From: Psychroserpens sp041224425
GTDB taxonomy: Bacteria; Bacteroidota; Bacteroidia; Flavobacteriales; Flavobacteriaceae
DNA: 64,000 nt
Direction of reading: 5' to 3'
Assembly: GCF_041224425.1 (NCBI RefSeq)
Contig: NZ_JBGFGL010000077.1
Coordinates: forward strand, 186,001 to 250,000
Shown here: one piece after another, positions 16,281-25,209 of the stretch
Layout: each line of letters starts with the position of its first letter
How positions within the stretch are numbered: the first letter of the stretch is position 1
Translations under genes and position numbers: made by a program
Notes under the pieces: model-generated
What the model was told of the DNA's origin: nothing
The model's input: only the letters and a program-made list of their open reading frames with translations
Database searches by the model: none

Positions 16281-17342
16281 ATGGATTTACAACAAAGAAT
16301 TAACGCTTTTGTTAAACTGGGTGATTTTTTAGAACAGTTTAGCACACCAAACGCTCAAAAAACAGAAAATATCCCGAACAATGATTTGTTCTATGATGGC
16401 TTTTTGCACCAACTTAAATTATCTGAAGAACAGAACGGTTGGTTTACAAAAGAGAATATTTCATACGCTATTAACGGATGGCGTAAGCAGTTGACTTACA
16501 ATAATCTTATAGAATGGACTTCAAAGTATCAGTTTAATATAATTAAACCTAAGACTATCGCTATAATTATGGCTGGAAATATTCCGCTAGTTGGCTTTCA
16601 TGACTTTTTAAGCGTCTTGATTTGCGGTCATGATGTTTTGGTTAAATTGTCTTCCAACGATAAACACATACTTCCTTTTTTAGCTAAATATTTAGAAGCT
16701 GTTGAGCCTGGTTTTAAGGACAAGATTAAATTTACAAAGGAAAAGCTCGAAGGTTTTGATGCCGTTATCGCAACAGGAAGTAACAATACTGCCCGTTATT
16801 TTGAATATTATTTCAAAGATAAACCTTCTATAATTAGAAAGAATCGAAATTCAGTAGCTGTATTAACAGGTCAGGAAACCGAAGAGCAACTCAAAAATCT
16901 ATCAAATGACATTTTTAGGTATTACGGACTCGGTTGCAGAAATGTGTCCAAACTATTTGTTCCAAAGGATTATGATTTTGATCGTTTTTTCAACGCCATG
17001 TACCATTGGCATCCCATTATAAATGAAACCAAATATGCCAACAATTACGATTACAATAAGGCTGTGTATTTAATGAGTGAATTTGACATCCTTGAAAATG
17101 GTTTTATGATGCTTAAGGAAGACCAGAGTTTTGCCTCTCCTATTGCCACTGTTTTTTATGAAGCGTATTCTAACGTAGAGTCTTTGAAAACTTTTCTCAA
17201 TGAGCATGAAGACCATATCCAATGCATCGTTTCAGAAGGACTATTTGAAAATGAAGTGGCTTTCGGACAAACTCAATTACCGAATTTATGGGATTATGCA
17301 GATGGTGTTGATACTATTTCGTTTTCGTTGAAAATCTGTTAA
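16281..17342 (+). CDS. LuxC-type acyl-CoA reductase
   Basis: This 353-residue protein matches the LuxC/acyl-CoA reductase family, an aldehyde-dehydrogenase-like fold that reduces fatty acyl groups to aldehydes with NADPH. The likely nucleophile is Cys219 in YYGLGCRNVSKLF. A nucleotide-binding segment is AVIATGSNNTARYFE (161-175), and IIMAGNIPLVGFHDF (95-109) is a family hallmark. No luxAB or other luminescence genes are nearby. It precedes serC and serA on the same strand with 97 bases between it and serC. Substrate chain length is not known. Confidence 0.85.
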   Translation: MDLQQRINAFVKLGDFLEQFSTPNAQKTENIPNNDLFYDGFLHQLKLSEEQNGWFTKENISYAINGWRKQLTYNNLIEWTSKYQFNIIKPKTIAIIMAGNIPLVGFHDFLSVLICGHDVLVKLSSNDKHILPFLAKYLEAVEPGFKDKIKFTKEKLEGFDAVIATGSNNTARYFEYYFKDKPSIIRKNRNSVAVLTGQETEEQLKNLSNDIFRYYGLGCRNVSKLFVPKDYDFDRFFNAMYHWHPIINETKYANNYDYNKAVYLMSEFDILENGFMMLKEDQSFASPIATVFYEAYSNVESLKTFLNEHEDHIQCIVSEGLFENEVAFGQTQLPNLWDYADGVDTISFSLKIC

Positions 17343-17439
17343 TAATTTATCAATTATATAACGCTTCTTTTAACAGAATTTCTGACCTTTGTGAGGTAAT
17401 GTTTTACTTCTCTTTTTCTAAAATAAAACGATCAAATAC

Positions 17440-18501
17440 ATGAAAAGACATAATTTTAGTGCAGGTCCTTGCGTATTACCTAGCGAAGTCCTACAAAAAG
17501 CTTCTGAAGCAGTCATAGATTTTGACAACGGACTATCACTTTTAGAAATATCACATCGTAGTAAACCTTTCGTAGATGTTATGGAAAATGCAAGAGCCCT
17601 TGCATTGGAACTGTTAGGTTTAGAAGGCAAAGGCTACAAAGCGTTGTTTCTTCAAGGTGGTGCCAGTACCCAGTTTTTAATGGTTGCACTCAATCTACTT
17701 GAAAAAAGAGCTGGTTATTTAAATACTGGTACTTGGAGTGATAAAGCCATCAAGGAAGCTAGGATTTTCGACGACATTTATGAAGTGGCTTCTTCAAAGG
17801 ATGCTAACTACAATTACATTCCTAAAGGCTATGATATACCTACTGAATACGATTATTTTCATTGCACTTCAAACAATACTATTTATGGTACTCAAATAAA
17901 AGAGTTTCCAGATTCTCCTATTCCAATGGTTTGCGATATGAGTAGTGATATTTTTTCTCGACAATTGGATTTTTCAAAATTTGATTTGATTTATGCAGGT
18001 GCTCAAAAAAATATGGGACCAGCTGGTGCTACATTAGTCGTTGTAAAAGAAGATATTCTAGGGAAAGTTTCCAGAAAAATCCCTTCTATGATGGATTATA
18101 AAGTGCATATTAGTAAAAGCAGCATGTTTAACACGCCTCCTGTGTTTTCTGTGTATGTATCAATGTTGACGTTGGAATGGTTAAAGAAATTAGGTGGTAT
18201 CGAAGCTATCGAAAAAGAAAACGAAAAGAAGGCACAACTTATTTATTCTGAAATCGATTTAAATCCGCTATTCAAAGGGTTTGCAACCAAAGCAGACCGT
18301 TCTATCATGAATGCCACATTTACCTTAGCCAATGAAGACTTAAAGGAAACTTTTGAAACCATGGTTAATGAAGCAGGTATCAACGGACTTAATGGTCACA
18401 GAAGTGTTGGAGGTTACAGAGCTTCTATGTACAACGCGTTATCTCTCGAAAGCGTAGGTGTTTTGGTTGATGTAATGAGTGAATTGGAACGTAAGGCATA
18501 A
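17440..18501 (+). CDS. serC: Phosphoserine aminotransferase
   Basis: This 353-residue fold-type I PLP enzyme begins with the SerC signature NFSAGPCVLP. The PLP lysine is K190 in YAGAQKNMGPAG. GGASTQF (73-79) binds the cofactor phosphate, and NGHRSVGGYRASMYNA forms the substrate-carboxylate site. It converts 3-phosphohydroxypyruvate and glutamate to O-phosphoserine. It is 38 bases upstream of serA, so the pair makes phosphoserine; no serB phosphatase gene is in the window. Confidence 0.96.
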   Translation: MKRHNFSAGPCVLPSEVLQKASEAVIDFDNGLSLLEISHRSKPFVDVMENARALALELLGLEGKGYKALFLQGGASTQFLMVALNLLEKRAGYLNTGTWSDKAIKEARIFDDIYEVASSKDANYNYIPKGYDIPTEYDYFHCTSNNTIYGTQIKEFPDSPIPMVCDMSSDIFSRQLDFSKFDLIYAGAQKNMGPAGATLVVVKEDILGKVSRKIPSMMDYKVHISKSSMFNTPPVFSVYVSMLTLEWLKKLGGIEAIEKENEKKAQLIYSEIDLNPLFKGFATKADRSIMNATFTLANEDLKETFETMVNEAGINGLNGHRSVGGYRASMYNALSLESVGVLVDVMSELERKA

Positions 18502-18539
18502 TTAAATTCAAAAAACAGTATAACAACTATAATCTTAAA

Positions 18540-19490
18540 ATGAAAGTATTAGCAAACGATGGTGTATCACAAAGTGGAATTACCGCTTTGGAAAACGCAG
18601 GATTTGAAGTCATTACGACGAAAGTAGCTCAAGAACAACTTGAAAACTACATCAATGAACACAATGTTGATGTATTACTTGTAAGAAGCGCTACAACCGT
18701 AAGAAAACCTTTAATTGATAAGTGTCCAAGTCTAAAAGTAATTGGACGTGGTGGTGTTGGAATGGATAATATCGATGTGGATTATGCTCGCAGTAAAGGC
18801 TTACATGTTATTAATACGCCTGCAGCTTCATCCCATTCCGTTGCAGAATTGGTATTCGGTCATTTTTATGGTCTGGCTCGTTTTTTACACAATTCCAATC
18901 GCGATATGCCTTTAGAAGGTGATGCCAACTTTAAAGGTTTGAAAAAAGCTTATGCCAAAGGTACAGAACTTAAAGGCAAAACACTGGGTGTTATTGGCTT
19001 CGGAAGAATTGGTCAAGCAACTGCAAAAATTGGAATTGGTGCTGGAATGAATATTGTAGCTTACGACCCTTTTATTGAAAACGCTCCTTTGGAACTTGAG
19101 TTTTTTGATGGGCAAAAATTGAATTTTAACATCAAAACCGTTTCTAAAAAAGAGGTTTTAAACCAAGCTGACTTCCTCACGTTACATGTTCCTGCCCAAA
19201 AGGAATACGTCATTGATGAAACCGATTTTAAGGAAATGAAAGATGGCGTTATTATCGCTAATGCTGCTCGTGGTGGTGTTGTGAATGAAATTGCCTTGGT
19301 AAAAGCTATAGAAAACGGCAAGGTTGCAAGAGCCGCTTTAGACGTGTTTGAAAATGAACCAAAACCAGAAATCCAATTGTTAATGCATTCTGCCCTATCG
19401 TTAACTCCTCATACTGGTGCAGCAACCAACGAAGCACAAGATAGAATAGGATCTGAACTCGCTGAACAAATCATAAGCCTGCTTAAGTAA
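18540..19490 (+). CDS. serA: D-3-phosphoglycerate dehydrogenase (short form, no ACT domain)
   Basis: This 316-residue NAD-dependent 2-hydroxyacid dehydrogenase has the Rossmann motif GFGRIG (153-158). Catalytic residues are R244 (NAARGG), E273 (DVFENEP) and H291 (LTPHTGAA). It stops after the catalytic core, lacking the C-terminal regulatory ACT domain of the long SerA type, so serine feedback inhibition through ACT is not expected. Adjacency to serC supports 3-phosphoglycerate as substrate. Confidence 0.9.
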   Translation: MKVLANDGVSQSGITALENAGFEVITTKVAQEQLENYINEHNVDVLLVRSATTVRKPLIDKCPSLKVIGRGGVGMDNIDVDYARSKGLHVINTPAASSHSVAELVFGHFYGLARFLHNSNRDMPLEGDANFKGLKKAYAKGTELKGKTLGVIGFGRIGQATAKIGIGAGMNIVAYDPFIENAPLELEFFDGQKLNFNIKTVSKKEVLNQADFLTLHVPAQKEYVIDETDFKEMKDGVIIANAARGGVVNEIALVKAIENGKVARAALDVFENEPKPEIQLLMHSALSLTPHTGAATNEAQDRIGSELAEQIISLLK

Positions 19491-19590
19491 ATACATTAAT
19501 GTGACTTTTTTTAATTAATTGAGTCATAATTATATGTCAGGACTTTTTCGTAAATTGATGGTCCTTTTTGTAAACTTATAAACACATATT

Positions 19591-20229
19591 ATGTCAGGAA
19601 TTTTAGACTTATTGAACAGTGATCTTGGAAAAACTATTATTAGTGGAGTTTCAGGATCAACAGGAACAGATCAAAACAAAACAAGTAGCGTTCTTACTAT
19701 GGCGCTTCCAGTTTTAATGAAAGCAATGGAACGTAACGCTTCTACACCAGAAGGTGCTCAAGGATTAATGGGTGCTTTAAGCAACAAACACGATGGTAGT
19801 ATTTTAGATAATCTTGGTGGATTATTTGGTGGAGGTGTTGATCAAGACGTAAAAACCGATGGTTCTAAAATTCTAGGACATATTTTAGGTCAAAAACAAC
19901 AAGGTGTGCAACAAGTTATCGGACAAAAAGCTGGCATAGACGCCTCTTCAGTTGGTGATATTCTACAAGTTGCAGCTCCAATATTAATGGGTGTTTTAGG
20001 TAAGCAAACACGTCAAAACAACGTAAGCAATCCTAACGAACTTACAGGTTTACTAGGTGGTTTGCTTGGTGGAAATGACACTAGAAACGAACAAAGCTTT
20101 CTGGAAAAGATACTTGATGCTGATGGAGATGGTAGCGTGATAGATGATGTTGCTGGAATGGTATTGGGAAGTGCTAAAAAGAAAGGTGGATTAGGAGGAT
20201 TGCTTGGAGGTCTTTTTGGTGGTAAGTAA
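19591..20229 (+). CDS. DUF937 family protein
   Basis: This 212-residue protein begins MSGILDLLNSDLGKTIISGVS, the DUF937 opening, and contains two related helical repeats (ALPVLMKAMERN... and AAPILMGVLGKQ...). Gly/Leu-rich linkers (LTGLLGGLLGG, GGLGGLLGGLFGG) occur, and an EF-hand-like DADGDGSVIDD lies near 176. No signal peptide. The family has no defined function. An abortive 15-codon leader starting with almost the same bases lies just upstream at 19534. Confidence 0.85.
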   Translation: MSGILDLLNSDLGKTIISGVSGSTGTDQNKTSSVLTMALPVLMKAMERNASTPEGAQGLMGALSNKHDGSILDNLGGLFGGGVDQDVKTDGSKILGHILGQKQQGVQQVIGQKAGIDASSVGDILQVAAPILMGVLGKQTRQNNVSNPNELTGLLGGLLGGNDTRNEQSFLEKILDADGDGSVIDDVAGMVLGSAKKKGGLGGLLGGLFGGK

Positions 20230-20255
20230 TTCCATAATCAACTTTTAAATACAAT

Positions 20256-20287
20256 AAAGCTGGATGTTTTTACATTCAGCTTTTTTT
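20256..20287 (+). terminator. Intrinsic terminator after the DUF937 gene
   Basis: A twelve-base stem with one G-T wobble (AAAGCTGGATGT, loop TTTT, ACATTCAGCTTT) is followed by a run of T. It lies 27 bases after the DUF937 stop codon. Confidence 0.85.
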
Positions 20288-20424
20288 ATTCACGCATTCA
20301 AATAGGCACTTGACTCATTTCCAATTTTAATCAGCCCTACTTTTATTTAAATTCGATAAAAACTTTAAGACGACTTCAACTCGAGTCCTTAATCAAATTT
20401 TGTAACTTTAAATAAAAACATCCT

Positions 20425-20856
20425 ATGAAGAATTTATTCAAACTTTCATTATCGCTATTGTTATTTATGAGCTGTGGAAGTTCGCAGACTGTAATGGTAG
20501 ATGGTGAAGAAAAAAAAGTACCTGAAGAAGATATTGTAAAGTTTTCCAATGAGCAACTGGAATATGATATCATTATTATTGAACCTGGTTTCAATACCTG
20601 GTTAAATTCAATGGCAAGACCTGAAGGTTATTATTCACAATCATTCTTGGAAACCAGAAATAGAATATTGGTACAAGAATGGAATCTTAGAAATTTACAA
20701 CCAAGTGTTTATGATCCTAACCTATATCAAGTACAGATTGATTATCAACCTGATATCGATTATGGATATGATCTAAATTATAAACTCTATAATTATTTTA
20801 TCTACTTTCAGTTAACCTATAATCAAAGATTATCATCTTTCGTTCCTAGAATTTAG
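20425..20856 (+). CDS. DUF6146-type lipoprotein
   Basis: This 143-residue protein has a lipoprotein signal (LLLFMSCGSS, Cys17). A domain rich in Tyr and Asp follows, with LEYDIIIIEPGFNTWLNSMARP and YYSQSFLETRNRILVQEWNLR. It matches a conserved Bacteroidota family that I recall as DUF6146; function unknown. The C-terminal half (YNYFIYFQLTYNQRL) is strongly aromatic. The next gene starts 27 bases downstream on the same strand. Confidence 0.75.
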   Translation: MKNLFKLSLSLLLFMSCGSSQTVMVDGEEKKVPEEDIVKFSNEQLEYDIIIIEPGFNTWLNSMARPEGYYSQSFLETRNRILVQEWNLRNLQPSVYDPNLYQVQIDYQPDIDYGYDLNYKLYNYFIYFQLTYNQRLSSFVPRI

Positions 20857-20883
20857 CCTATCTTTGCATAGCAAAAAAGAGCT

Positions 20884-21381
20884 ATGCTAAACACATTTAA
20901 AAAGCGTTGGGAAATTCAACAGAATTGGCAGTTGATTTTCCCTTTTTTAGGATTATTGGGACTGGGTTACAGTGCTTATAAAATAGCCTCTACCCTGTTG
21001 AAAACCTATTCGATATTACTAAAGATTACCTTGGCGATAGTTGTCTTTTTTGTGCTGTTGAAGTTTACCTTGTTCTGTTTCAAAAAGTTAGAAAACAAAT
21101 GGATTCTAGATTACAGATGGGAAATGATTCGCGTCTTTATTGTGTTTGCCATTACAGGAACCTCTTCTATGTTTGTTGGTCGTCCGATAATGAAAGCTAT
21201 TGGAATTACTAAGGAAAACTTAAACCCTATTCTCTATTGGGTTTTATTTATTATTATTGGACTGATTTTTTATCAGCTACTACTCGTAGCTTTTGGTTGG
21301 CTTTTTGGTCAACATAAATTTTTCTGGGAATTTGAAAAGAAAATGCTCAAACGCTTTGGTTTTGGCAAATGGTTAAAATGA
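20884..21381 (+). CDS. DUF6787-type small membrane protein
   Basis: This 165-residue protein starts MLNTFKKRWEIQQNWQLIFP and has four hydrophobic helices (about 17-37, 41-63, 80-97 and 112-137). The C-terminus is basic and aromatic (HKFFWEFEKKMLKRFGFGKW). It fits a conserved flavobacterial family recalled as DUF6787, without known function. Its stop overlaps the next ATG (ATGA), suggesting coupling to the His-rich protein and the TonB receptor. Confidence 0.75.
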   Translation: MLNTFKKRWEIQQNWQLIFPFLGLLGLGYSAYKIASTLLKTYSILLKITLAIVVFFVLLKFTLFCFKKLENKWILDYRWEMIRVFIVFAITGTSSMFVGRPIMKAIGITKENLNPILYWVLFIIIGLIFYQLLLVAFGWLFGQHKFFWEFEKKMLKRFGFGKWLK

Positions 21382-21713
21382 TAGTTAATAATAGACATAC
21401 CTTAGGTTATAGAGTTGCCGTTCTGGCAATTACGGCTTGTCTGTTGTTACCTCTAGCCGTTAAATTCTCTCATCTTTTCAGTCATCACGATCACGAAGTC
21501 TGTTTAGGTGAAAACCAATCACACTTGCATGAGATTGACATGGATTGTGAGTTTTTCAAATTTAAGATCAATCACCAAACAACTTTCGCCTCCTTCGATT
21601 TCCAACCGATTGAATTTACAGACCATCAGAAAACCTTCGATGCTGAATATGTCTTTTTAAGTTCATTTCAGCAACTGCACTTTTCACTTCGAGGACCACC
21701 TTTTAATAGTTAA
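21378..21713 (+). CDS. Small His-rich exported protein preceding a TonB receptor
   Basis: The start at 21378 gives the ATGA overlap with the upstream stop; an ATG nine bases earlier is also possible. The 111-residue product has one N-terminal hydrophobic segment (about 15-31), then a His-rich stretch (SHLFSHHDHEVCLGENQSHLHEID) with two cysteines, and ends LRGPPFNS. Small His/Cys proteins with such endings are often found directly before metal-related TonB receptors. It is 64 bases upstream of the receptor gene. Metal binding is inferred, not shown. Confidence 0.65.
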   Translation: MIVNNRHTLGYRVAVLAITACLLLPLAVKFSHLFSHHDHEVCLGENQSHLHEIDMDCEFFKFKINHQTTFASFDFQPIEFTDHQKTFDAEYVFLSSFQQLHFSLRGPPFNS

Positions 21714-21777
21714 CATTTTATTTATCTAAATCAATGCAACAATGCGTTGATGGTATTAACTATTAAATTAAAAACAA

Positions 21778-24009
21778 ATGAGAATAAATTTAATATTCCT
21801 ATTGCTGTTTTCAGCAACACAAACTATATGGTCACAAAATACTTTTGAAGGAACAATAAGTGACGCTAATACCAACGAACCTTTGGTATTTGTAAATATT
21901 TACCTTCCTGAATTAGAAATCGGCACTGTTACAAATGAAAATGGTCGTTTTTTATTAGAAAACATTCCTAACGGAAACTATAAAATAGTAGTTTCGTTTC
22001 TCGGTTATGAAACGTATTCAATAACCCAAAAAATTCCTCAATCTGAATCTTTGAACATTACTTTGACGCCTTCAGCCATTGAAATGGAAGAAATTATTGT
22101 GTCAACGCCGTTTCATAAATTGCAAAGTGAAAATGTTATGAAGGTCGAACGAAAAGACCTCAAGGACCTAAGAACTGAAGGTTTAGTGAACTTAACAGAT
22201 GGCATCAGTAATATTCCTGGAGTGAATAATTTCAGCACTGGAATTGGTATTGGCAAACCCGTTATTAGAGGTTTAAGTTCCAATCGGGTTTTAGTTTATA
22301 CTCAAGGTGTTCGACTAGAAAACCAACAATATGGAGATGAGCATGGACTAGGCGTAAATGATGCAGGAATTGAAAGTGTTGAAGTTATTAAAGGACCTGC
22401 TTCCCTTCTTTACGGAAGTGATGCACTTGGAGGTGTCCTGTATCTAAATCCAGAACGATTTGCAGCTTCAAATACAAGTGAAGGCAATATTAGAGCTAAT
22501 TACTTTACGAATACACAAGGCTATTCAACAAGCGCTGGCTATAAAGCCTCTGGAACTAATTTTAAATTCCTTTTTAGAGGTAGCATTTCTGAACATTCTG
22601 ATTATGAAACCTCAGATTATCGTGTCACCAATTCACGATTCAGGGAACAGGATTTTAAGACCGGATTGGGGTATCAAAAAAACAATTTCAAGACGGAACT
22701 TCGTTACAATGTCAATAGGTCAAAAATTGGACTTCCAGAAGAGATTGGTGAACAAAGTACCAATAGAACACCACTAGAGCCTTTCCAAGACATTACCAAT
22801 CATATTTTTAGCTCTAAATCCACATTGTTTTTTAATAACTCCAGTTTAGACATCATTCTAGGATACACATACAACGACCGTAAGGAGTTTGAAGAACACC
22901 ACCATCATGAGGACGATGAAGAACATGGTGACGAGGAACACGAGGAACATGAGGAAGAGGAAGAAGGACCAGCATTACATATGAAGCTAAAAACCTTAAA
23001 TTATAACATCAAATACAACCTTCCTAAACTAGGAAGATTTGAAACCATTGTTGGTGCTCAAGGAATGCGTCAAACCAATACTAACTATGGTGAAGAAATT
23101 CTAATTCCAAATGCAACAACCAATGATATTGGCGTTTTGGCTACATCGCATATTCATTTTGAGGCTGTTGACATTCAATTAGGTGCTCGCTTTGATCATA
23201 GAACCATAGACATCAGCAATACTGAAAACCGAAGCTTTAATAGTTTAAATGGTGCTTTAGGTGCTAAAACCAAGCTTTTTGACAACATTACTGCGCGATT
23301 AAATTTTGCTTCTGGATTTAGAGCTCCTAATTTATCAGAGCTGGCTTCAGATGGAACACACGAAGGCACCAATCGTTATGAAATTGGTAATTTAGATCTT
23401 GAAAATGAACAAAACTTTCAAATAGATTTTGCCTTGGAATACAAAAATGAACATGTGGAAGTATTTGCCAATGCTTTCTATAATCACATCAATAATTACA
23501 TTTATTTAAATCCGAGTGGAGAATTTATTGATGAAGATCCTGTCTTTTTATATGTTCAAGATAATGCTAGATTATATGGTGGTGAATTCGGATTTCATTT
23601 TCATCCACATCCTTTGGATTGGCTACATGTGGAAACAAGTTTTGAAACTGTTACCGGACAATTGGAAGATGATAGTTACTTACCTTTAATTCCTGCAAAC
23701 ACACTCAATAATACTTTAAGTGTAGAATTTGAAAGAGATTGGTTCACCAAAGGCTATGCATTTGTTAAATACAGTTCAACGTTTGACCAAAACAATGTTA
23801 GTGAATTTGAGACAAACACTGAAGGCTTCAACTTGTTAAGTGCTGGTTTTGGTGGTACTGTGAAACTATTTGACAACGATTTAGATATTAGTATTGCAGC
23901 AACCAATATAACAGACGAAACCTATATCAATCACTTGTCTCGTTTAAAACCAGATGGTATTTTCAATATTGGAAGAAACATTAGTTTCGGATTGAATTAC
24001 ACTTTATAG
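21778..24009 (+). CDS. TonB-dependent receptor with His/Glu-rich loop (putative zinc or other metal uptake)
   Basis: This 743-residue protein has a signal peptide (to about residue 19), a carboxypeptidase-D-like domain (22-105) and a plug domain with RGLSSNRVLVYTQGVRLENQQYG and VIKGPASLLYGSDALGG. A 22-strand-type barrel follows, ending FGLNYTL. At about residues 372-398 a barrel loop is packed with His, Glu and Asp (EEHHHHEDDEEHGDEEHEEH), as in ZnuD-type zinc receptors. Together with the His-rich small protein upstream, this suggests transition-metal uptake. Regulation by a metal sensor was not seen. Confidence 0.88.
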   Translation: MRINLIFLLLFSATQTIWSQNTFEGTISDANTNEPLVFVNIYLPELEIGTVTNENGRFLLENIPNGNYKIVVSFLGYETYSITQKIPQSESLNITLTPSAIEMEEIIVSTPFHKLQSENVMKVERKDLKDLRTEGLVNLTDGISNIPGVNNFSTGIGIGKPVIRGLSSNRVLVYTQGVRLENQQYGDEHGLGVNDAGIESVEVIKGPASLLYGSDALGGVLYLNPERFAASNTSEGNIRANYFTNTQGYSTSAGYKASGTNFKFLFRGSISEHSDYETSDYRVTNSRFREQDFKTGLGYQKNNFKTELRYNVNRSKIGLPEEIGEQSTNRTPLEPFQDITNHIFSSKSTLFFNNSSLDIILGYTYNDRKEFEEHHHHEDDEEHGDEEHEEHEEEEEGPALHMKLKTLNYNIKYNLPKLGRFETIVGAQGMRQTNTNYGEEILIPNATTNDIGVLATSHIHFEAVDIQLGARFDHRTIDISNTENRSFNSLNGALGAKTKLFDNITARLNFASGFRAPNLSELASDGTHEGTNRYEIGNLDLENEQNFQIDFALEYKNEHVEVFANAFYNHINNYIYLNPSGEFIDEDPVFLYVQDNARLYGGEFGFHFHPHPLDWLHVETSFETVTGQLEDDSYLPLIPANTLNNTLSVEFERDWFTKGYAFVKYSSTFDQNNVSEFETNTEGFNLLSAGFGGTVKLFDNDLDISIAATNITDETYINHLSRLKPDGIFNIGRNISFGLNYTL

Positions 24010-24020
24010 ACAAAAATAAT

Positions 24021-24056
24021 TCGAGCGTAATTGCCATGTCATTTACGCTCGATTGT
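24021..24056. terminator. Bidirectional hairpin terminator between convergent genes
   Basis: A perfect ten-base stem (TCGAGCGTAA and TTACGCTCGA) with a 12-base loop lies between the TonB receptor stop and the convergent membrane-protein stop. The right flank is T-rich and the left flank is A-rich, so it may serve both strands. Confidence 0.65.
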
Positions 24057-24057
24057 T

Positions 24058-24354
24058 TTATTCAACATCTATAACTTCTTCAGTCGGCTTCTTTTTCGAA
24101 GAAAACACATAAGTATATAACCACATTAAGGTAAATGTTGGTATCACATCAAACCATGGTAAGGCTTCTTCTATAAAAGTTACTACGGCCGCAATTTTAC
24201 CAGTCTTTCCCTTATACAATTTGGTCATTAACCAAGCTGATGCTGGAGCCCAAACAAAATCTATGGGAGGAAAAATAAAGGATAAATAACCACAAGCGTC
24301 AAAAAGTAAACCTAGCAGTAATTTTTTGTTTTTAGATAAATTTTCTAAAGTCAT
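24058..24354 (-). CDS. Small conserved membrane protein
   Basis: This 98-residue protein has two or three hydrophobic segments (about 11-30, 32-45 and 68-88) and an acidic tail (KKKPTEEVIDVE). The segment CGYLSFIFPPIDFVWAPASAWLMTKLY, with the matching EEALPWFDVIPTFTLMWLYTY, recurs in Bacteroidota proteins of unknown function. It follows folE on the same strand with a 50-base gap. Confidence 0.7.
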   Translation of the reverse strand: MTLENLSKNKKLLLGLLFDACGYLSFIFPPIDFVWAPASAWLMTKLYKGKTGKIAAVVTFIEEALPWFDVIPTFTLMWLYTYVFSSKKKPTEEVIDVE

Positions 24355-24404
24355 GTATTTTTTAATTTACTAATAGAAAAGCAAATAGTATTCCAAATAA
24401 TGAC

Positions 24405-25001
24405 TTACGACAAATTTTCACTTATCAGCTTCAAAAACTCTGTTCGCGTTTCCATATTCTGAAAAGCACCTCTAAATCCAGAGGTTGTAGTGGTTGAATT
24501 TTGTTTTTGAACACCTCGCATCATCATGCACATATGGGAAGCTTCTATAACTACAGCTACACCTTCAGGTTTTAAGGTTTCATTGATGCAATCAAGTATT
24601 TGTTCTGTTAGACGCTCCTGAACCTGTAAACGTCTAGCAAAAACATCAACAATTCTTGGAATTTTACTTAAGCCAACAATATGTCCATTGGGAATATAAG
24701 CGATATGTGCTTTACCAAAAAAAGGTAAGATATGATGTTCACATAAAGAATACAACTCAATATCCTTAACAATCACCATTTCATTATAAGATTCCTTAAA
24801 CATGGCGCTTTTTAATATTTCGGCAGCATCTTGATGATAACCTTGCGTCAAAAACTGCATGGCTTTTGAAGCACGTTCAGGAGTTTTCAACAACCCTTCT
24901 CGATTACTGTCCTCTCCTAGTTCTTCAATAATACTTTTGTATCTGGCCTTTACATCATCTGTGACCTGCATATTGTATTCCTCAAACTTTTGATATGGCA
25001 T
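24405..25001 (-). CDS. folE: GTP cyclohydrolase I
   Basis: The ATG at 25001 gives 198 residues; an upstream TTG would add eleven residues without family support. Zinc ligands are Cys87 and His90 (CEHHILPFFG) and Cys158 (HMCMMMRG). QERLTEQI and RGVQKQNSTTTTSGFRG complete the active site. It converts GTP to 7,8-dihydroneopterin triphosphate, the first step of folate and tetrahydrobiopterin synthesis. The cysteine/histidine set is the zinc-dependent FolE1 type. Confidence 0.95.
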   Translation of the reverse strand: MPYQKFEEYNMQVTDDVKARYKSIIEELGEDSNREGLLKTPERASKAMQFLTQGYHQDAAEILKSAMFKESYNEMVIVKDIELYSLCEHHILPFFGKAHIAYIPNGHIVGLSKIPRIVDVFARRLQVQERLTEQILDCINETLKPEGVAVVIEASHMCMMMRGVQKQNSTTTTSGFRGAFQNMETRTEFLKLISENLS

Positions 25002-25131
25002 ATTTGAATGTTTTGTAAGAATAAATGTACGCAAAAAATACGATAGACATAAACGCCTTATCTTATTAAAAGATTAACACTAGTCTACAGTTTTTAACGT
25101 TTGCTTATGAAAATTCAGAAGGATACATAGA

Positions 25132-25139
25132 TAGATTTG
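25132..25139 (+). promoter_or_regulatory. Putative -7 promoter element for the DUF5916 gene
   Basis: TAGATTTG is an exact TAnnTTTG match 70 bases before the ATG at 25210. The nearest upstream TTG is too far (about 28 bases) for a standard -33 element. Confidence 0.35.
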
Positions 25140-25209
25140 TAAAACTAACTGTAACAAACTGAATTTCTTAGTGTCTTTATTAAACGACACTAATCATCAA
25201 TCAAAAGTA

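Noticed and set aside
25002..25034. folE starting at TTG 25034
   Set aside because: Adds 11 residues with no family support; the ATG at 25001 gives normal length and spacing.
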